From assembly GCA_027704905.1 (NCBI GenBank), contig JANIIK010000697.1, positions 1 to 64,000 of the forward strand: DNA of 64,000 nucleotides, read 5' to 3'. The stretch is from Muraenolepis orangiensis. Taxonomy: Eukaryota; Chordata; Actinopteri; Gadiformes; Muraenolepididae. How positions within the stretch are numbered: the stretch's first letter is position 1; each line of letters starts with the position of its first letter. Positions 34,513 through 48,329 of the stretch are shown piece by piece. Made by a program: the position numbers and the translations under genes. Below the pieces are notes generated by a model, which was given only the letters and a program-made list of their open reading frames with translations, did not search any database and had not been told where the DNA came from.

Positions 34513-36526
34513 ATATATATAGTATATCTACAATGTTTTTTAAATGTCTTGTATTGTATTGTTGATCTGGTCAGTGAATAACCAAAATAAATACAAATCC
34601 CCAGCCTTTATTAGAGGGAAAATGCAAGGGTCAACTTGTAACAAGTAGTCTCCTCTGTTAAGTCACAAAGCGGCATTTGTAAGCAAAGCTACTAGCCAAA
34701 TAATTATGCCATTGCTCAATATGTGAAGGTATTTGGACCAAGCACCATGCTAATGACACAGATATGTTCATTAGATTCCATCTAATCGAACCCCTTACAA
34801 AACAGAACTCTGCTACGGGTGATACAAATCTATACGCAATAATTCAATTTGATGCGTTCACATGCACCCTAAAAACCTGAAAAAAATACCTACAGCATTT
34901 GACGTCTACTGAGAGATTAACATTTAAAATGTTATGGTTATAAACACTATAGCAGCATACTGTTTTAACAAATGGCATATTGTCCAGCCCCAGTGACCAC
35001 ATCCACCTCATGACCTTTTAGGCTTAGACGATGAAAAAATGTCTAAATTGTAGGCATTTATTAAATAAAAATACAAATAAAAAATTGTTGGTTTCAGAGA
35101 AAATGTAATTTGTCTGCTTGCTCTCTTACTGTTATTAATGAGTTTATAGATCAACTGATTAATCACTGAACCAACAAAACTATGTATAATACTAATGAAT
35201 TAAAATAATTAGAACTGACAATTACAATTAATCCGATATTTGGTTTTTACAGGGAAATATTTTTGTCAATTTCAAAGGAAATTATATAATTCACGAAGAG
35301 GACGACACAAACTCTAAAAGTTAACAATATATATATTTGTCACTTTGTAGTGACAGTAGTGTAGAGTAAGATAAACACATTAAATATAAACTGCATGAAT
35401 ATCGCAGTCATCAAAAGACATATTTTACAGACTGCAAAGAAGTAATTATTACAATATATGTCGATAAACAGACACTTGATTTCTATTCAATCTAATATTT
35501 CGTTTTAACTATCCATTTATTATATTTTATATACTATATATTATATATTTTTGTCCATTTAAAGAAAATGATACATTTCACAAAGGGGACAACATCATCT
35601 CTAACAGTTAAGACACTTTAAATATTATTATTTGACCGTTTTTATTGATTAAGACAATAATAATTAAGACATTAAAGACACATTCGAAACCGCTAACACA
35701 TTCATTTGCCGTAATTTAAAAAAATGTATTTTGCAGACAAAGAAGAAATTCTCACATATGCGCCGTAACCCTCTCTCATTATTGCATATATGTTGATGAA
35801 TAGAATGTTTTGTTAAGATGAATTAAATGTATACACAGATAAATATATTTCTTTCTCCTCTGTTCTTATTTGAATGGCGATGAAGAGGATGACACCAACG
35901 CTAAGAGTGACGTAAAATTACATGATTATCGAATCATTGAATTAATAAAAATATATCTTATTGATCACATTGTCTCAGAAACTGAGCCAATGTGTCCTCT
36001 GTTCCAATGTAGGAACCCTTGATGAACGCTGGATCATGGTCGGTGTAATCCTGGGTGTCGCCATTGTTGTTGTTCTGGTCATCTTGGGTCATTCAAAAAA
36101 GAACACAGAAAAACAGCCAACTCCAGAGAGGTAGGCTCATTCTAACTCGACTTTGTGGCACCTGTGGCATAGATAGCATATCATGGGTAATATATAGTGT
36201 TGTTTATCGTATATAATTGTTTAGTATAGTATTGTATATTAGTATATTAGTATATTTGTATATTGTTGTTTAAGTTCATACTGCGGGATCACCTTGCATC
36301 TTGTGCATTTGAATTCAGTACAAATGATGGTGAGGTCTGCAGGTCAGCACAGTTCCTGATAGGTTGTTTAAGTAGCTAAGCGTGTTTAAGTTATTTAGGT
36401 ATGTACGCTTTGGTCCTTTAAATGTAAATTGTGTAGAGTATTTGAAGAGAGTTCAATCCATGATATATTTGGTGTATTTCTGTATTTCCCAGCTTGAGGA
36501 CCAAGTTGACTTACTCAATGTTCTGA
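33331..36526 (+). CDS. V-set Ig-superfamily membrane receptor, short-tail type (U3)
   Basis: Proposed exons are 33331-33376, 33489-33833 (V domain), stalks 33927-33968, 35278-35319 and 35565-35606, then 36013-36130 (membrane) and 36493-36526 (tail LTYSMF). The phases close to about 222 aa. Stalk 1 keeps its AG acceptor here, unlike U1; stalk 4 (35877-35906) has TG instead. The V domain has TLSC, LWMR and DSGWYFC. It differs from U1 at many positions between the cysteines (for example SSRATMAL against SSYPTLAF, and DSTGIYSYGF against DYKTGRHSDGF, one codon shorter). The sequence after stalk 1 is nearly identical to U1. Same caveats on the 3' exons as for U1. Confidence 0.62.
34019..34045 (+). 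pseudogene. Stub of the lost long-tail exon (U3)
   Basis: Same NVVYAATR-stop remnant and same deletion point as in U1. Confidence 0.6.
34484..34520. repeat. (TG)n/(TA)n microsatellite (U3)
   Basis: Shorter allele of the U1 locus at 2459. Confidence 0.85.
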
Positions 36527-36691
36527 AGAACGATCCAAACACGAAGATACCGGGAACAACCCAGAAGCTCACTTTTTGTATGCATTTTTCTATACATATT
36601 TTTGTATACATGTAATTCACGTTTGATGAGTTTATGTTCCTTCCTTTTGTCATCATCATGAAATTGTCTAACAACTGCAGTAGTGCAATAT

Positions 36692-36726
36692 GATCAATTG
36701 TCTACATCAACTGTAGACAATTGATC
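36692..36726. other. Perfect 15-bp hairpin (U3)
   Basis: Identical to 4681-4715. Confidence 0.7.
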
Positions 36727-36799
36727 CTCCAGATTGGCTGATAATCGACACATACTGCACTTACTGACATAATAAATCAACCACACAATGAAATGAACC

Positions 36800-37180
36800 T
36801 CATCCATTTGGGTTTTTGCAGACAGAAACTCTAAGTGGCGTCAGGTTGAAGTGGACACAGGCATAGCTACTGACCATGGATGTATTAAAAGAACTGGATC
36901 CAGTGTTGGAGGTCCCATTCATTCATATGGAAGCTGCTCAGTGGCGCATGAAGCCCAAAAGAGTCATGCATATTCTGTCGGTGGTTTCCGGTCGTTGATT
37001 TTCCTTATATACTGGTTCTTTAAGCCACGCCCCTCCCACAATGCCTACGAGCTTGCTCGATCGTAGCTGTTTAATCTGGTCTTGGACATGGATGTATTAA
37101 GGTTTAATCTGGTGAGTCTTATTGATGTATTAAATGAACGGTCATTATAAATAAAATTCATTCTGATGTAACCGCTATTG
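36800..37180 (+). other. Exon-like block shared by both gene families (U3)
   Basis: Counterpart of 4790-5170 with one amino-acid change (RQVEV for RQVDV). Confidence 0.35.
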
Positions 37181-37475
37181 CTAATGTCAATGCAACAGAG
37201 GTAAGTTAACATTGATAATAAAGCTTAGTATGACACAACGTTACACTTAAAACGGATAGATGCCGGTTTAATCTTTGAGAATGTGTCGTATTTTGAAAGC
37301 TTGTTATATTATCAATTATGTGAAACATCTTTAATGTATCATTCTAATCATATTCGTGTAAATTAATACATATGTCCCTCTGTATTTAGAAGACGATTTA
37401 GACTTCTGATTAGAAGTCTAAAGTAATATCAAATGGGAGTAAATTATTCAAATTACTTTCAACCACTGTGTAGAT

Positions 37476-38343
37476 CAGGGGTACTCAACTTCAGAGGCCA
37501 AGAGGGCCACATTTAAACCACAACAGGTGCCAAGGGCCAAAATTATTATTAACATATATTTGTACCATTTTATTAGCTGTATTTACTACTGCTGTTTAAT
37601 ATGCTGTCTTGCTTGTCATTTTTAATGCATTCCAAAGCATCATGGAATATTTAACAAATATTCTCAATTTGAGTAACAAATGTAGTGTAGCGACTGCATT
37701 TCCAAGGATGACAAGTGTTGGTCAAGCTGATGTTTTATTAACACTGGAGTGAATAGCTTTGCATTGATGACATTGATAAAGTTTGCAATTGCTACTTATT
37801 CCTAGTGAGAGCTCTGTGTCTGCATTTCACAAATATTAATAACAATAACAATATAACAAACAACTTTATACTTATTCCTATTGAGAGCACTGAGTTTGCA
37901 TTTCACAAATATTAATAACAATAACAATATAACAAACAACTTTTTACTTATTCCTATTGAGAGCTCTGAGTCTGCATTTCACAAATATTAATAACAATAA
38001 CAATATAACAAACAACTTTTTACTTATTCCTATTGAGAGCTCTGAGTCTGCATTTCACAAATATTAATAACAATAACAATATAACAAACAGTTGTTACTT
38101 ATTCCTAGTGTGAGCTCTGAGTCATTCACAAGTACTTTCAGATCTGGTTGTTGCTCAGTTGTAGCTACTCTGAGACACACATAAGTAGATCCAAAGCAGG
38201 TCAGGATTTAATTTTTTTATTTTTATTTATTATTATTTTTTTAATTATAATTATTATGCATTCATAACCAGGCATGTCGGGGGCCACAAAATAAGTGTCT
38301 TCGGGCCGGATGCGGCCCGCGGGCCGCCTGTTGAGTAAGTCTG
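37476..38343. mobile_element. Complete non-autonomous hAT element (U3)
   Basis: 868 bp from CAGGGGTACTCAACTT to GTTGAGTAAGTCTG, with imperfect inverted ends. It is flanked by perfect 8-bp target duplicates GTGTAGAT (37468-37475 and 38344-38351), the hAT signature. Interior: four 76-bp tandem repeats and a right-hand stretch rich in GCGGCCCGCGGGCC. No transposase. Confidence 0.85.
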
Positions 38344-38639
38344 GTGTAGATCATACCTTAAATTGAATGTTAATATAATTGATCTGTTTTTGTCACTGAA
38401 AACTATGCAGGCCTATTTGGCCACAATCTAGTATGGGGAGAACTTAAGGCAATCCCCAAGGCAATCACTAGAAAATGGTACAAGGTGGAACCTCCTACTC
38501 AGAAAGAATGGAAATATATCATACAATTGATATAATGGAAAAAAACTACATGTCGACTGAGACTACAAGAATCACAATTTGAAGACAAATGGGAGAAATG
38601 GACAACGATTACTAACTGACTTGGTACACCTGTAATAAC

Positions 38640-39030
38640 CAATAGACAAATGAGAATGTGCCTCCAAACTGCTTTTATTATGCTTCTGCCCTTGCCCTTT
38701 GGATTGTAGCCTCAAGGGATTCTTTTATGGCACTTAAAAACATATCATTCCCCAAATCTGTAAAATGTGCCAGGGCAGTCAAATTTAATGCAAGGATGCC
38801 TGACAATTTCTCCACCTTATCCTTAACACATCTGCCCATCTCTCTGTTCACCCACATTCTGGCCTTGTAAAGTTTTCACGGATCTACTTTCCTCCAGTGA
38901 CATCTTTCATTAATGGAGGAAAGGATGATCTTTATGTCCGGAAAGATGTCATGGAGGTGCAGCAGGTCCTGCTTCATTGCTGTGACAAGCTCCACTCCCT
39001 TGACGTTGCCAAGGTATATTTAGGTTATTG
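38640..39030 (-). pseudogene. Decayed mobile-element ORF fragment (U3)
   Basis: Same relic as 6480-6870, with one extra T (GTTTTCACGG) that breaks the frame further. Confidence 0.35.
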
Positions 39031-39884
39031 TATGACTTTTCTAAAAGAATAGGCACATGGGTCGGGGACAGGCGGCCCGCGGGACATTGGTGAATGCTCC
39101 CGTCCTCATTTCAAAGAGGTTTCCTTGATGTTGTTGTAATCAAACACTGTGGACCAATCCTAGCCTGTGTATTCTCCTGGCTTTTTGCGGGCACTTCAGG
39201 GAAGCATGACACAGTACAAGCTCAATGTAGCTGGGCAATAGTTTAACCGTATGGACCATACACAACAAACAACACATACTAATCACGGTATATACAGTGG
39301 TACCGCAAATAATTCTAAAATTATAGCCCACTATAAAATGAAGATTAGACTTGATTGCCATGCGCTCCCCGGATACACTTGACATGTATGATGTAGGTCT
39401 TGATTTGGCTGATGAGGAAAACACATAGGCCTACACAGGTCATTAACCCAATCTGATTAACCCAGTATTCATTTTCACACAATTACACTTTAGGATTATG
39501 TACACATGTAATACTTAGGAATCTAATGGAACATTTTGATTCATAAAAAAATACATACATATATATATATACACATATATTATACACATACAATTAGGTA
39601 ACCTACACAGAGTTAGCTAGAAAACAACTGAAACTAAAACCCAACCCAATGTCTTCTCATTAGGCTGCAGGCTTAGTTGGTTGTTTGAGTTCACGTTCCT
39701 TTGTGGGAAATTCCACATGAAGAGAAAGAGGCTGGATTTAAAGCGCACTTTGGTAACCAATCTGTCGTAGACAGTGGTGAAATGACTAACTAGTCGACAG
39801 CACCAGTATAAATGAAAAGAGAGTGACCAATTTACACTTTTGTACCTTGGCCTCAGCCTTTAGAGCATGACTATTTTTGCGACC
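39031..39884. other. Intergenic, no gene seen
   Basis: Near-identical to U1 6880-7730, apart from a small deletion at about 39123. Confidence 0.5.
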
Positions 39885-40122
39885 GGGTGGCAGAACAGCT
39901 CAGTCTGTCAGAACTTTGCTTTGGGAACCGGAAGGTTGCCGGTTCAAGTCCCCAAAACACATGGGCGCACACTGCCAAGGTGCCTTTGAGCAAGGCACAA
40001 GACCCCACACACTGCTTCCCCCCTTGGTGCTGAATACAAAAATAGCGGACCCACTGCTCCTAATAATAGGATGGGTTAAATGCAGAGAAACAAAAAACAA
40101 ACAATTTATTGGTCACAATAAA
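39885..40122 (+). mobile_element. tRNA-derived SINE (U3, second copy)
   Basis: Same insertion as 7731-7970. Confidence 0.8.
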
Positions 40123-40388
40123 TTTATATTTATATTTTAGCATGCCCAAAAACACTAACTGTAGCAAACTGTAGATGAGTGTGTGACTGTTGGCCGAAAC
40201 AAATGTATTTTTATCAATAAAACCAGTGTTTTGTGTGTTCCGCATGTCTGCGCCTTCCGTGCACTCTGTTCGTGCAGACGACACAGAGCATGTGGTTTCT
40301 GTGGTCAAGGCCTTCTCCAGACTTCCACGTAGCAAAGACCCCTCTGACACTGTTGACAGGATGTCGACATTGTTTCCTGTGTTGTTAT

Positions 40389-40389
40389 G

Positions 40390-40425
<36 letters not shown>

Positions 40426-40528
40426 GTTTATTAATATATATAGTTATATATATATATATAGTTATATATATATAGTTATATATATATATAGTTATATAAC
40501 TATAGTTATATATAGTTATATATATAAG
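40389..40528. repeat. (GATA)n and AT-rich minisatellite at NITR deletion site (U3)
   Basis: Counterpart of 8227-8362. The complete NITR is missing here too. Confidence 0.7.
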
Positions 40529-41768
40529 ACAAATATGCCACTGAATCTCCCCAGGCACTATACAAAAACATGCGCCATGCTTAGTGTGGGTAAGCAGAGC
40601 TGTATGACCACAGCAGCACCGTTTCCTGCGTCAAGTTTCCATTTGACACAGGAAACTCTGGCCCACACCATAAAACTGTACTTTCTTATAACCCAACAAT
40701 AATCCAAATGTATAATGTAATATATTTGATTATTTTATTGTGCAAATGCGCAATTAATGCGCAAAAATAAATAATTTCTTGCTGCTCTATACCATGGTTT
40801 CTTTGTCTTACTATTAGGGTAATTAGCATATGATGTATAAAACAGCTTATGATTGCATGTTTGGCGTCCCATCTGTATGATCTGAATTCTGTTGAAAGCT
40901 GGGATAACGGACACAGTGATGTAATCATCTGTGTGAAAGCTTCAACTGAACTGTCTGCTGGTCAGTTAATTCCAGGGGGTCTATTGTACTATTGTAAGTC
41001 ACTTTGGACAAAGTGTCTGCTAAATGTAATGTAATGTCTACACACCACATGGATAGACCTAAACATCTTCCTGACCAGTAGCACACTCCTTGGCAACCGA
41101 GGTACAACCGCAAAAAGTGGTTTCAGAGAATCGGGGGAACAAAAACGGTCAAGCAGCCGGCCGAACATCCTGAATACTCTGCATTTCCTGACGTGTTTCC
41201 AAAACCATGTCCATGTCCAAGGGCCATGGGTCGATTATCCATGGGCCTTAGTGCTCCTCATCCATACACATACATCCATACAGTAGTACATGTACCGCCA
41301 GAAGGACACCTGGACATCCGTCACCAGTACCGAAAGCAAGGCAAGGCATAGGTGTCTTGAACATGATACCAGAAGTGGTTTTTGGTTTTGTTGACGTTGA
41401 TCAGAGTACATGGAAACATGTGTTTCACATAAACAACCTGAGCACCGCAGCACAGGAGGAAATGTACCCACGGTTTTGCTACCTTTGATGCAAGCCAATA
41501 GGATACTCTGGTTGTTCACAGTTTGAGGGGGGGGCTGTACAACTAGCAAGCCAGTATGATGTTAGGGGCTTCACTCACCATCATACACAAACCAAGATCA
41601 CTGTGCATTTTAAACAATGTTCAGTTACTTTTCTCACCTCCATGCCATCCCGATACTTCAAGGTCTTCGAGTCCTTGCTTCAAAAATCAAATGTATATAA
41701 ATATCCATAGTCTTGAAGACCAGTAAAGAACGACATGACCCTGAATGAAGGCTTGAATCACTCTTAAT
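40529..41768. other. Intergenic, homologous to NITR 3' flank
   Basis: Near-identical to U1 8363-9604. No gene. Confidence 0.5.
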
Positions 41769-41922
41769 TGGTCACATACATGTACACACAGTGAAATCAG
41801 TTTCTCTGCATTTAACCATCCTAGTATTAGAAGCAGTGAGTGGGCAGCTATTGTGTATACAGCTGCCTGGGTCAAGCAGTGTAAAGGGTCTGGTGCCTTG
41901 CTCAAGGGCACCTTGGCAGTGG
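41769..41922 (-). mobile_element. SINE, 5'-truncated, minus strand (U3)
   Basis: Same insertion as 9605-9757. Confidence 0.75.
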
Positions 41923-43023
41923 CACCTTTTTCCAAGTACCAGTTCTCATTCTGTCTGCAGTCTGCAGGTGCAGGTAGAGTGCACAGCACACATGGCTTGA
42001 TGGGAGGCAAGTTAAAGTGTTAAAGGGAAGATGTGAATCTGAGACCCATCTTAGACCACAGAGATTACCACCCTTGATGACACTTATCGGCTCTTACCAA
42101 TCACAGCTTCCGTAGCTTAAGGTTCAGGGGCCTATATACAGTATATATATCATTGTTTTATTGACAATTTAATTTAATCTTATTTTTGATGCCAATATTT
42201 GCATATTATTTAAAGATCAACGATTTATATACAGGTGTGTTTCACGATTCTTTGCTTCTACAATATTCGTATCGTCACGTTGACTGAAAAACAGTTTTTC
42301 TTTTTATGCCAGAAAACCAATGTTATCATAGTCGAAGCAAATGAATGGTTTGGTCATGTTCAGTTAAAAAACAATGGCAGACACAGACAGACCTGATCAA
42401 GCCAAACCTCAATGTATATGTTGAATCCACACAAAATATAAAATCACACATTCAAATATAGGAATATCGCAATATTAACAGAATCGCACATATTGTATCA
42501 GCCCTCAAAAATCTAAATGTCTCATCGTGATGTCCCTGCTGATTCCCAGGCAAAGCTTTCCATGAGTTCAAAAACGCTTTTTGATTAATTTTTTATTTGT
42601 CAAACTAAGCTTCCTCATCAAGTGGACATGGAAGATATTAACGGTTCCATTGTGTATTTGATCGGCAATACCATGTATATTTTCCTATGAATACAATGTG
42701 ATGTACACGTAACTGTGGAAATATGTCTCTTGCTTACCAGTCATATCATAATGAACAATTTTAGTATTCAAAACTGCAAATACATTTACGTTTAAGGCAT
42801 GTTGTGGTGCGCTACGTTTAAAACCCCACATCTGCTGCTAGAGACGATTTCCATTTTCAAGTGTCGCAGCATATTAGTTTTTAGGGGACATGTGATCCGT
42901 GTTGCCTAAATAAGACATGAACACTTGAACAGATCCGGCCAATCGAAAGACACGCTGGTGTCTGAAGAGAGCGGCTGAAAAGAGGTCGCATTCTTTCCAT
43001 TGAACAGATATTTTCACACCAAG
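41923..43023. other. Intergenic, no gene seen
   Basis: Near-identical to U1 9758-10844. Confidence 0.45.
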
Positions 43024-44232
43024 ATGTCTCTGATGTTACATTTCACCCTGACGTTTCTATACCATTACGTTTCTCTAAAACAGGTAATTTTCGCTTTTTT
43101 TTTTTAAATGTATCTTGCAATTTCGTTTACATTCACTTCAGATTATTTTATGTTTTATTGCATTTGGATCATGTGTATTCATGTGTAACATTAAATTAGA
43201 CTTTACCTTCAGTGTAATTTTATTTATTTAATTGTAATTGTAATTTAATAATCGAATTAATGATGGTAATCTTAATTTTTTTTAAATATTTTCATACAAT
43301 TACACTTTTTGGGGATATTGTGTTAATCTTTTAAATTTTTTATTAATCATAATTTACAATTGAATCATTCATTTAAATGAATCCCAGTCCCATGAATTCA
43401 CCTTCTTTGAGGGTCTTTACCTTAGCGTGCAGACAGCGGGGTCCACCGTCCGCGCCGTGGTCCATCCAGAGGGTCCCCGACGGCCAGGCGCTCTGACCGT
43501 GAGCTGCGTGGTTCAGGATGCCACCGACTGCCACCGCCGTGGCGAGGGGGAGCCGAGGGTGTTCTGGTTCCGGGGCGCAACGGAATCCCGGCTCGGGGTT
43601 CTTTACGGCACCGGGGTCGAGAACCGTCAGTGCGAGGGGGACCCAGAGAATCACACCAGGACTTGTGTTTATCACTTGCAAAGGGATGGCCTCGACAAGC
43701 TATCTCAACAGGACACGGAGACATTTTACTGCGCCGTGGTCTCCTGTGGAGTCATTCTGTTTGGGAGCGGCGCCGACGAGCGACAGGGCGGTGGGAGAAA
43801 GTCACTCACGTTTACGGGTCGTGCCTCTCCTCTTAGACTAAATGTGTTTTTATGGCTTTTTCCTCTGCAGAGATGCCAGAATCCCTCCACTTTGTGTATG
43901 TCATCCCTGACGGTTATTCTGGCTTCCGCGTTGTAGAAGGACGTGAAGACGAGGCGGTTTATGACCTCTATTGGGTGTGTGTAAATAAACTATGTACATT
44001 TTCCCCAATAAATAAATAAACAACAAACTAAAACAATATGTTTTTTTAACAATAAGAATAAGTTGTTAATGTCAATACGCAGTATAAAACAAAATGCACA
44101 ATTTTAGCTAGAAAATGAGAATAAAAGGAACGTCATCCATTTGGGTTTTTGCAGACAGAAACTGGAAGTGGCGCCAGGTTGACGTGGACACAGGCATAGC
44201 TACTGACCAGCAACCTGCTGTATCGCTATAGG
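43024..44232 (+). pseudogene. V-less NITR relic with intact I domain (U3)
   Basis: Copy of the U1 relic: leader 43024-43083, I-domain exon from 43388 with the in-frame new acceptor, J-like LFGSG, broken membrane exon at about 43871. The candidate donor after the I domain reads GC (CAGGGCGG) where U1 has GT (CAGGGTGG), so this copy is further decayed. Confidence 0.65.
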
Positions 44233-46049
44233 TCGGAGGGCGGGGCCGATAGGTTTATTGTTATATTATTGGGGCATTAATTACCAAGTGTGACACATTT
44301 GACACAGAACTCTTAACCAAATGGGTTTCACATGCAGGCTCAATGTATGAACGTTTCCACCAGTTGAGTGAGAAGCATTGAGAGAGAAAAAAGGTGCTCT
44401 CGTCATCAGCCCCATACGTACAAACCTCATTGTATGATGAACATGGGTCGCCAACGCGGACGGCTCGGCACAAAACAGAACTGGGCTTTTTAACCGCTTT
44501 CCGATTAAACGCACACACAGATACTCGCTGTCAAAAAAAGAAAAAAAGATTGAAATGCTCTTTTGGCGTTGTGTGGTTTAGAGCTCAGCCTCCTTTTATG
44601 ACATCCCCATTGAGTTGCTCTCCACCCCCAGATGTGTTTTATTTAACGATCCACGGAGGAGGGTGATCGTAAAGAGGTTGTCAATGATGCTTAACAGACG
44701 GATTCTAACTAGTTGGTCACTTGAAACACGTTTTTCTTTATTTTTATCCATGCCAGGTGACCTTTTGGGGGTCAATCGACGGGTCACAGCGTTCCAACAA
44801 CAAAGTACCGCAGTATTTGTTCCTACGACAAACAACAGGTCGCAATTCTATTTTTTTTGGGGGGGGGGGGGGGGAACTTTAAGGGTCAGACAAATTGAGG
44901 GGACCGCCGGGACGAAACCGGTTGTGTCGAGCGTGTCATAAGAAGAAAATCTTAAAAACGTACACAATCCCCACAGGAGAAGGGTTGAGCGGGGGCCCAT
45001 GGTCTCTCGCCGCTGTCTTCTGTCCTCCCAGAGTCTGCCGTCTTGAGTGAGTGAAGAGCAGCAGACCTTCAGCAGCCACATGTCTCTCAGGCGCAAAACA
45101 AGGTTAAGTGTGGTCGGCTGTTCAGAAAGTGCTGACAATGCTACAATGTTCATTCATAAGGCTACCTGTGCATGTCTTTAACATCCGCTTCAGCTAACCA
45201 TGGCAGACTGACCTAATCAATTGGTGTATATTTAAGTAAAAATTAAAATATATAGCCTTTATCAGGGTTACAATTTAAACAGGTGTCATAGGTTAAAGCG
45301 TCAAAGGGGTAACTTGACTACATACGACAAAGAAGAAAATAAACAAATCGTTTCTGATTCTTCCGTTCCATTCTACTATTACGAATTGACGCATTACTAA
45401 AGAAAATATACAGTATATATATAATTTGATGTACCCCTTATTTAACCAGAGAGTACTTTTTCAAGGGTGCCCTTCTAAGGGTGGTAGCAGCAGTCAACAA
45501 CATAGCTTCTGAGGGGCCAAAATTAGGTAACAATTAGTTTACAATATCAAATAGTATGTACAACATATCATTGCAGAAGTTCGTCATCCAGAATGACGAT
45601 AATGACGAGGAGGATATCGACTTCAAAATCAGGCCCTTTTTTGGTTGAGTTTTTTCTATTTCAGTGTTTTCTCTGTATTTGTCTGTACCATACTGTTCCA
45701 TTTTTCTACCTTAAATCACTGTTATATTGCACTATTTGGTGTGTTGTACTGCATTGAAACATGGTCCTACTCTGTGAACCCTAGCTGCAGTGCTTCAACA
45801 AAAGATAGACATCTTTCGGGCCAAACCCGTGCAAGCCGTTTCCTGTGGTGTGTTAACAGGAAGCTACTGCGAGATGAGCCACATCCCGCCTCAACAGACT
45901 CTCTCTCTTTTGCTTCACTGTCCTAGTGATGTTCTACAATTATAATCAACACACACACACACGTATTGATATTTGCTGGTAACGGATGTAAAACGGAGAA
46001 CTATGACATGCGTTGTAACAGTCTGCTTGGGAGGAGCCTATGACCACGG
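44233..46049. other. Intergenic with orphan leader-like exon and poly-G
   Basis: Near-identical to U1 12053-13879. The G run is 16 long here (44859-44874). Confidence 0.45.
44964..45000 (-). other. Orphan signal-peptide exon on minus strand (U3)
   Basis: MGPRSTLLLWGL as in U1, but the donor is GTACGT rather than GTAAGT. Confidence 0.25.
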
Positions 46050-46195
46050 GTAAACGGCAGTTGGTAAATGGACATAATTTATAAAGCGCTTTTCTAACCA
46101 GTCTCAAATCTCAAAGCGCTTTACAAGTCAAGCCTCACACTCACCCATTCAAACACCGATGTCGGAGTCAGCCATGCAAGGCGCCCACCAGCATT
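46050..46195. repeat. Dispersed fish repeat (U3)
   Basis: Counterpart of 13880-14010. Confidence 0.6.
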
Positions 46196-46523
46196 TAATT
46201 AACAATGACCCACAGGTGTGCAGCCTCACCAGCCAATCAGTCCAATTCAGGCCAGGTGAGGCTGCTTAAACCAGCCACCAACCACACACAAACTCAACTG
46301 TGCCGGAATGCCGCATTTCAAAATCGCCAGATTGAGGAGGTCAGAGTTGAATTCTGTCAATCAGAATCAGACGGCTTTATTTTCATTGCAGTACAACATA
46401 ATTGTTTACTTTGAATACGCTTTGAAGCTGATCTGAATAGGCCTTCAATCGTCTTCTCATCCTCCTCCAAAATATGTGTTAAAATAATGCACACTTTAAA
46501 TGTAACTTTAACTCTAACTTTTA

Positions 46524-46738
46524 GGGAAGCAGTAGCTCAGTCTGTCGGAACATGGCTTGGGAACAAAGTCCCCGAAACACCTGGGCTCTGCCGAGGTGCC
46601 TTTGAGCAAGGCACCAGACCCCTACACTGCTCCCCGGGCACTGTATATCAAATGACTGCCTACTGCTCCTAATACTAGGATGGGTTAAATGCAGAGAAAC
46701 TGTGTGTGTACATGTATGTGACCAATAAAAAATGATTC
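46524..46738 (+). mobile_element. tRNA-derived SINE (U3, last copy)
   Basis: Same insertion as 14345-14560. About 110 bp downstream of it are deleted compared with U1. Confidence 0.8.
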
Positions 46739-47209
46739 CATACGAATACGAGCAGTTTCATGTTTCAGGCAGACCACAGACTAGGCCTTACAAAACAACA
46801 ATATGCAGATGCTGCTGCTGTTAAGAATGCCTCAACCCCCCTGGCATGAGAGGCAGATGCACTATCTTAGGGAAGCTAAAACTCCACACCTACCGAACAC
46901 CTTGACAGGAAAGCGTGTTCATGAACTCTGTCTTGGAAAGACTCTGGATTGTAGGGGTGCAGTCCCAGTAGTTTGTCTGAAACGCTGTAGCTTCATTCAG
47001 CTGCACCGTCGCCGTACTGTGGGGGGCCTGGCTTGGTCAGGTGATAATTGGCCACCTGCTTGGCGATGTCGCCAGGAGGAGAAAATAGACTCCACCCATT
47101 ACATGGATGTCATGGAACAGCATGTTCAGCAGTTTTCTCTGCACATTCATTAAGTCTGTGGAGCATATGATATGAATCACCACATCTGGGGGTATTATCC
47201 ACTACAAGG
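46739..47209. other. Unit 3' end, no gene seen
   Basis: Counterpart of 14600-15114. Confidence 0.45.
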
Positions 47210-47590
47210 ATATGTAACAGTGAGTGTTCTGCACTGGGCTCGAACTCACGACCCCCGGCATGAGAGACACTCCAACAAGGGAAGATAAAAACCCACAGGC
47301 TCTAGCTTTATCGCTAGAACGTTGTTTGGGTGTCGGGGAGTGAGGTTTACTCACTGAGCAGCAGAACCGGCTGGTTACCGTTACACTCACCCCCCCTAGA
47401 CCTCACTCTTATCCGGGTCACAGCACCAATGTAACCGTGAGTGTCCCGCACTGGGCTCCAACTCACAACCCCCCGACATGAGAGGCAGATGCTTTAACAT
47501 GGGAAGCTTAAAACTCACAGGCTCTAGCTTCATCGCTAGAATGTCTTTTAGGTGTGGGGCACGTGAGGATCCATTACCCATATCCATCAA
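47210..47590 (-). repeat. Unit junction block (U3/U4)
   Basis: Same doubled tRNA-like arrangement as 15115-15500. Confidence 0.6.
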
Positions 47591-48058
47591 TGACCATGAA
47601 TTTTAACTCAGTGCCATTGTGCCAACGCTTCTGTTTCTGGAGCAGAACACACAGTGCACTCATGTGTGTAGAGAAGTGGGGGGAAAGTAATTTACCAGAA
47701 GGTTAAGGGCCAAGAATGCATGAATGAATCGTGGTAAATGGATATCGTCATTCAATAATATCCACAGTTGCGCGTTCAAAGTTGTCTGAAAATCCCGCTT
47801 GCTGGAGGAACATAGGTCAGACAGTTCGGTCGCTGTGATTTTGCTCGAGGCACAAACTGGTGAAAATTTGGGTCTTCCTCATTCAGATATGTCCACATTT
47901 GAATTATTTTATGTACATACAATTGTACGTATGTAAACATATTTTAATCAATTATAATCTATGCCTCTGAGTCCAATTAAAGATTGTTGGTGTGCTGGTC
48001 AAATGTGTCCATTACTCGTTCAGTCGATCAAATATTTACCACGTAAAGCTTGGGAAGT
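47591..48058. other. Unit 5' flank, no gene seen
   Basis: Counterpart of 331-828 and 15501-15968. Confidence 0.5.
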
Positions 48059-48297
48059 GGGCGGTACTAGCTCAGTCAGTGGGGACTTGGCTTGGGAACC
48101 GGAAGGTCACCGGTTCAAGTCCCCTGAAACACCTGGGCACGGCCAAGATGCCCATAAGCAAGGCACCAGACCCCTACACTGCTCGCCGGGCGCTGTATAT
48201 ACAATAGCTGCCCACTGCTCCTAATACTAGACTAGGATGAGTTAAATGCAGAGACATTTTTTTCACTGTGTGTACATGTATGTGACCAATAAACTCA
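48059..48297 (+). mobile_element. tRNA-derived SINE (U4, first copy)
   Basis: Same insertion as 829-1071, with a small duplication (ACTAGACTAGGATG) shared with U2. Confidence 0.85.
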
Positions 48298-48329
48298 ATC
48301 CTCCAAATTTACATTAAAAAAAAGCAAAC

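Larger units (their letters stand above)
33927..35906 (+). repeat. Array of stalk mini-exons (U3)
   Basis: Modules at 33927-33968, 35278-35319, 35565-35606 and 35877-35906. The first three have AG acceptors and GT donors (GTAAAC, GTTAAC, GTTAAG). All are phase 1-1, so any subset stays in frame. Confidence 0.55.
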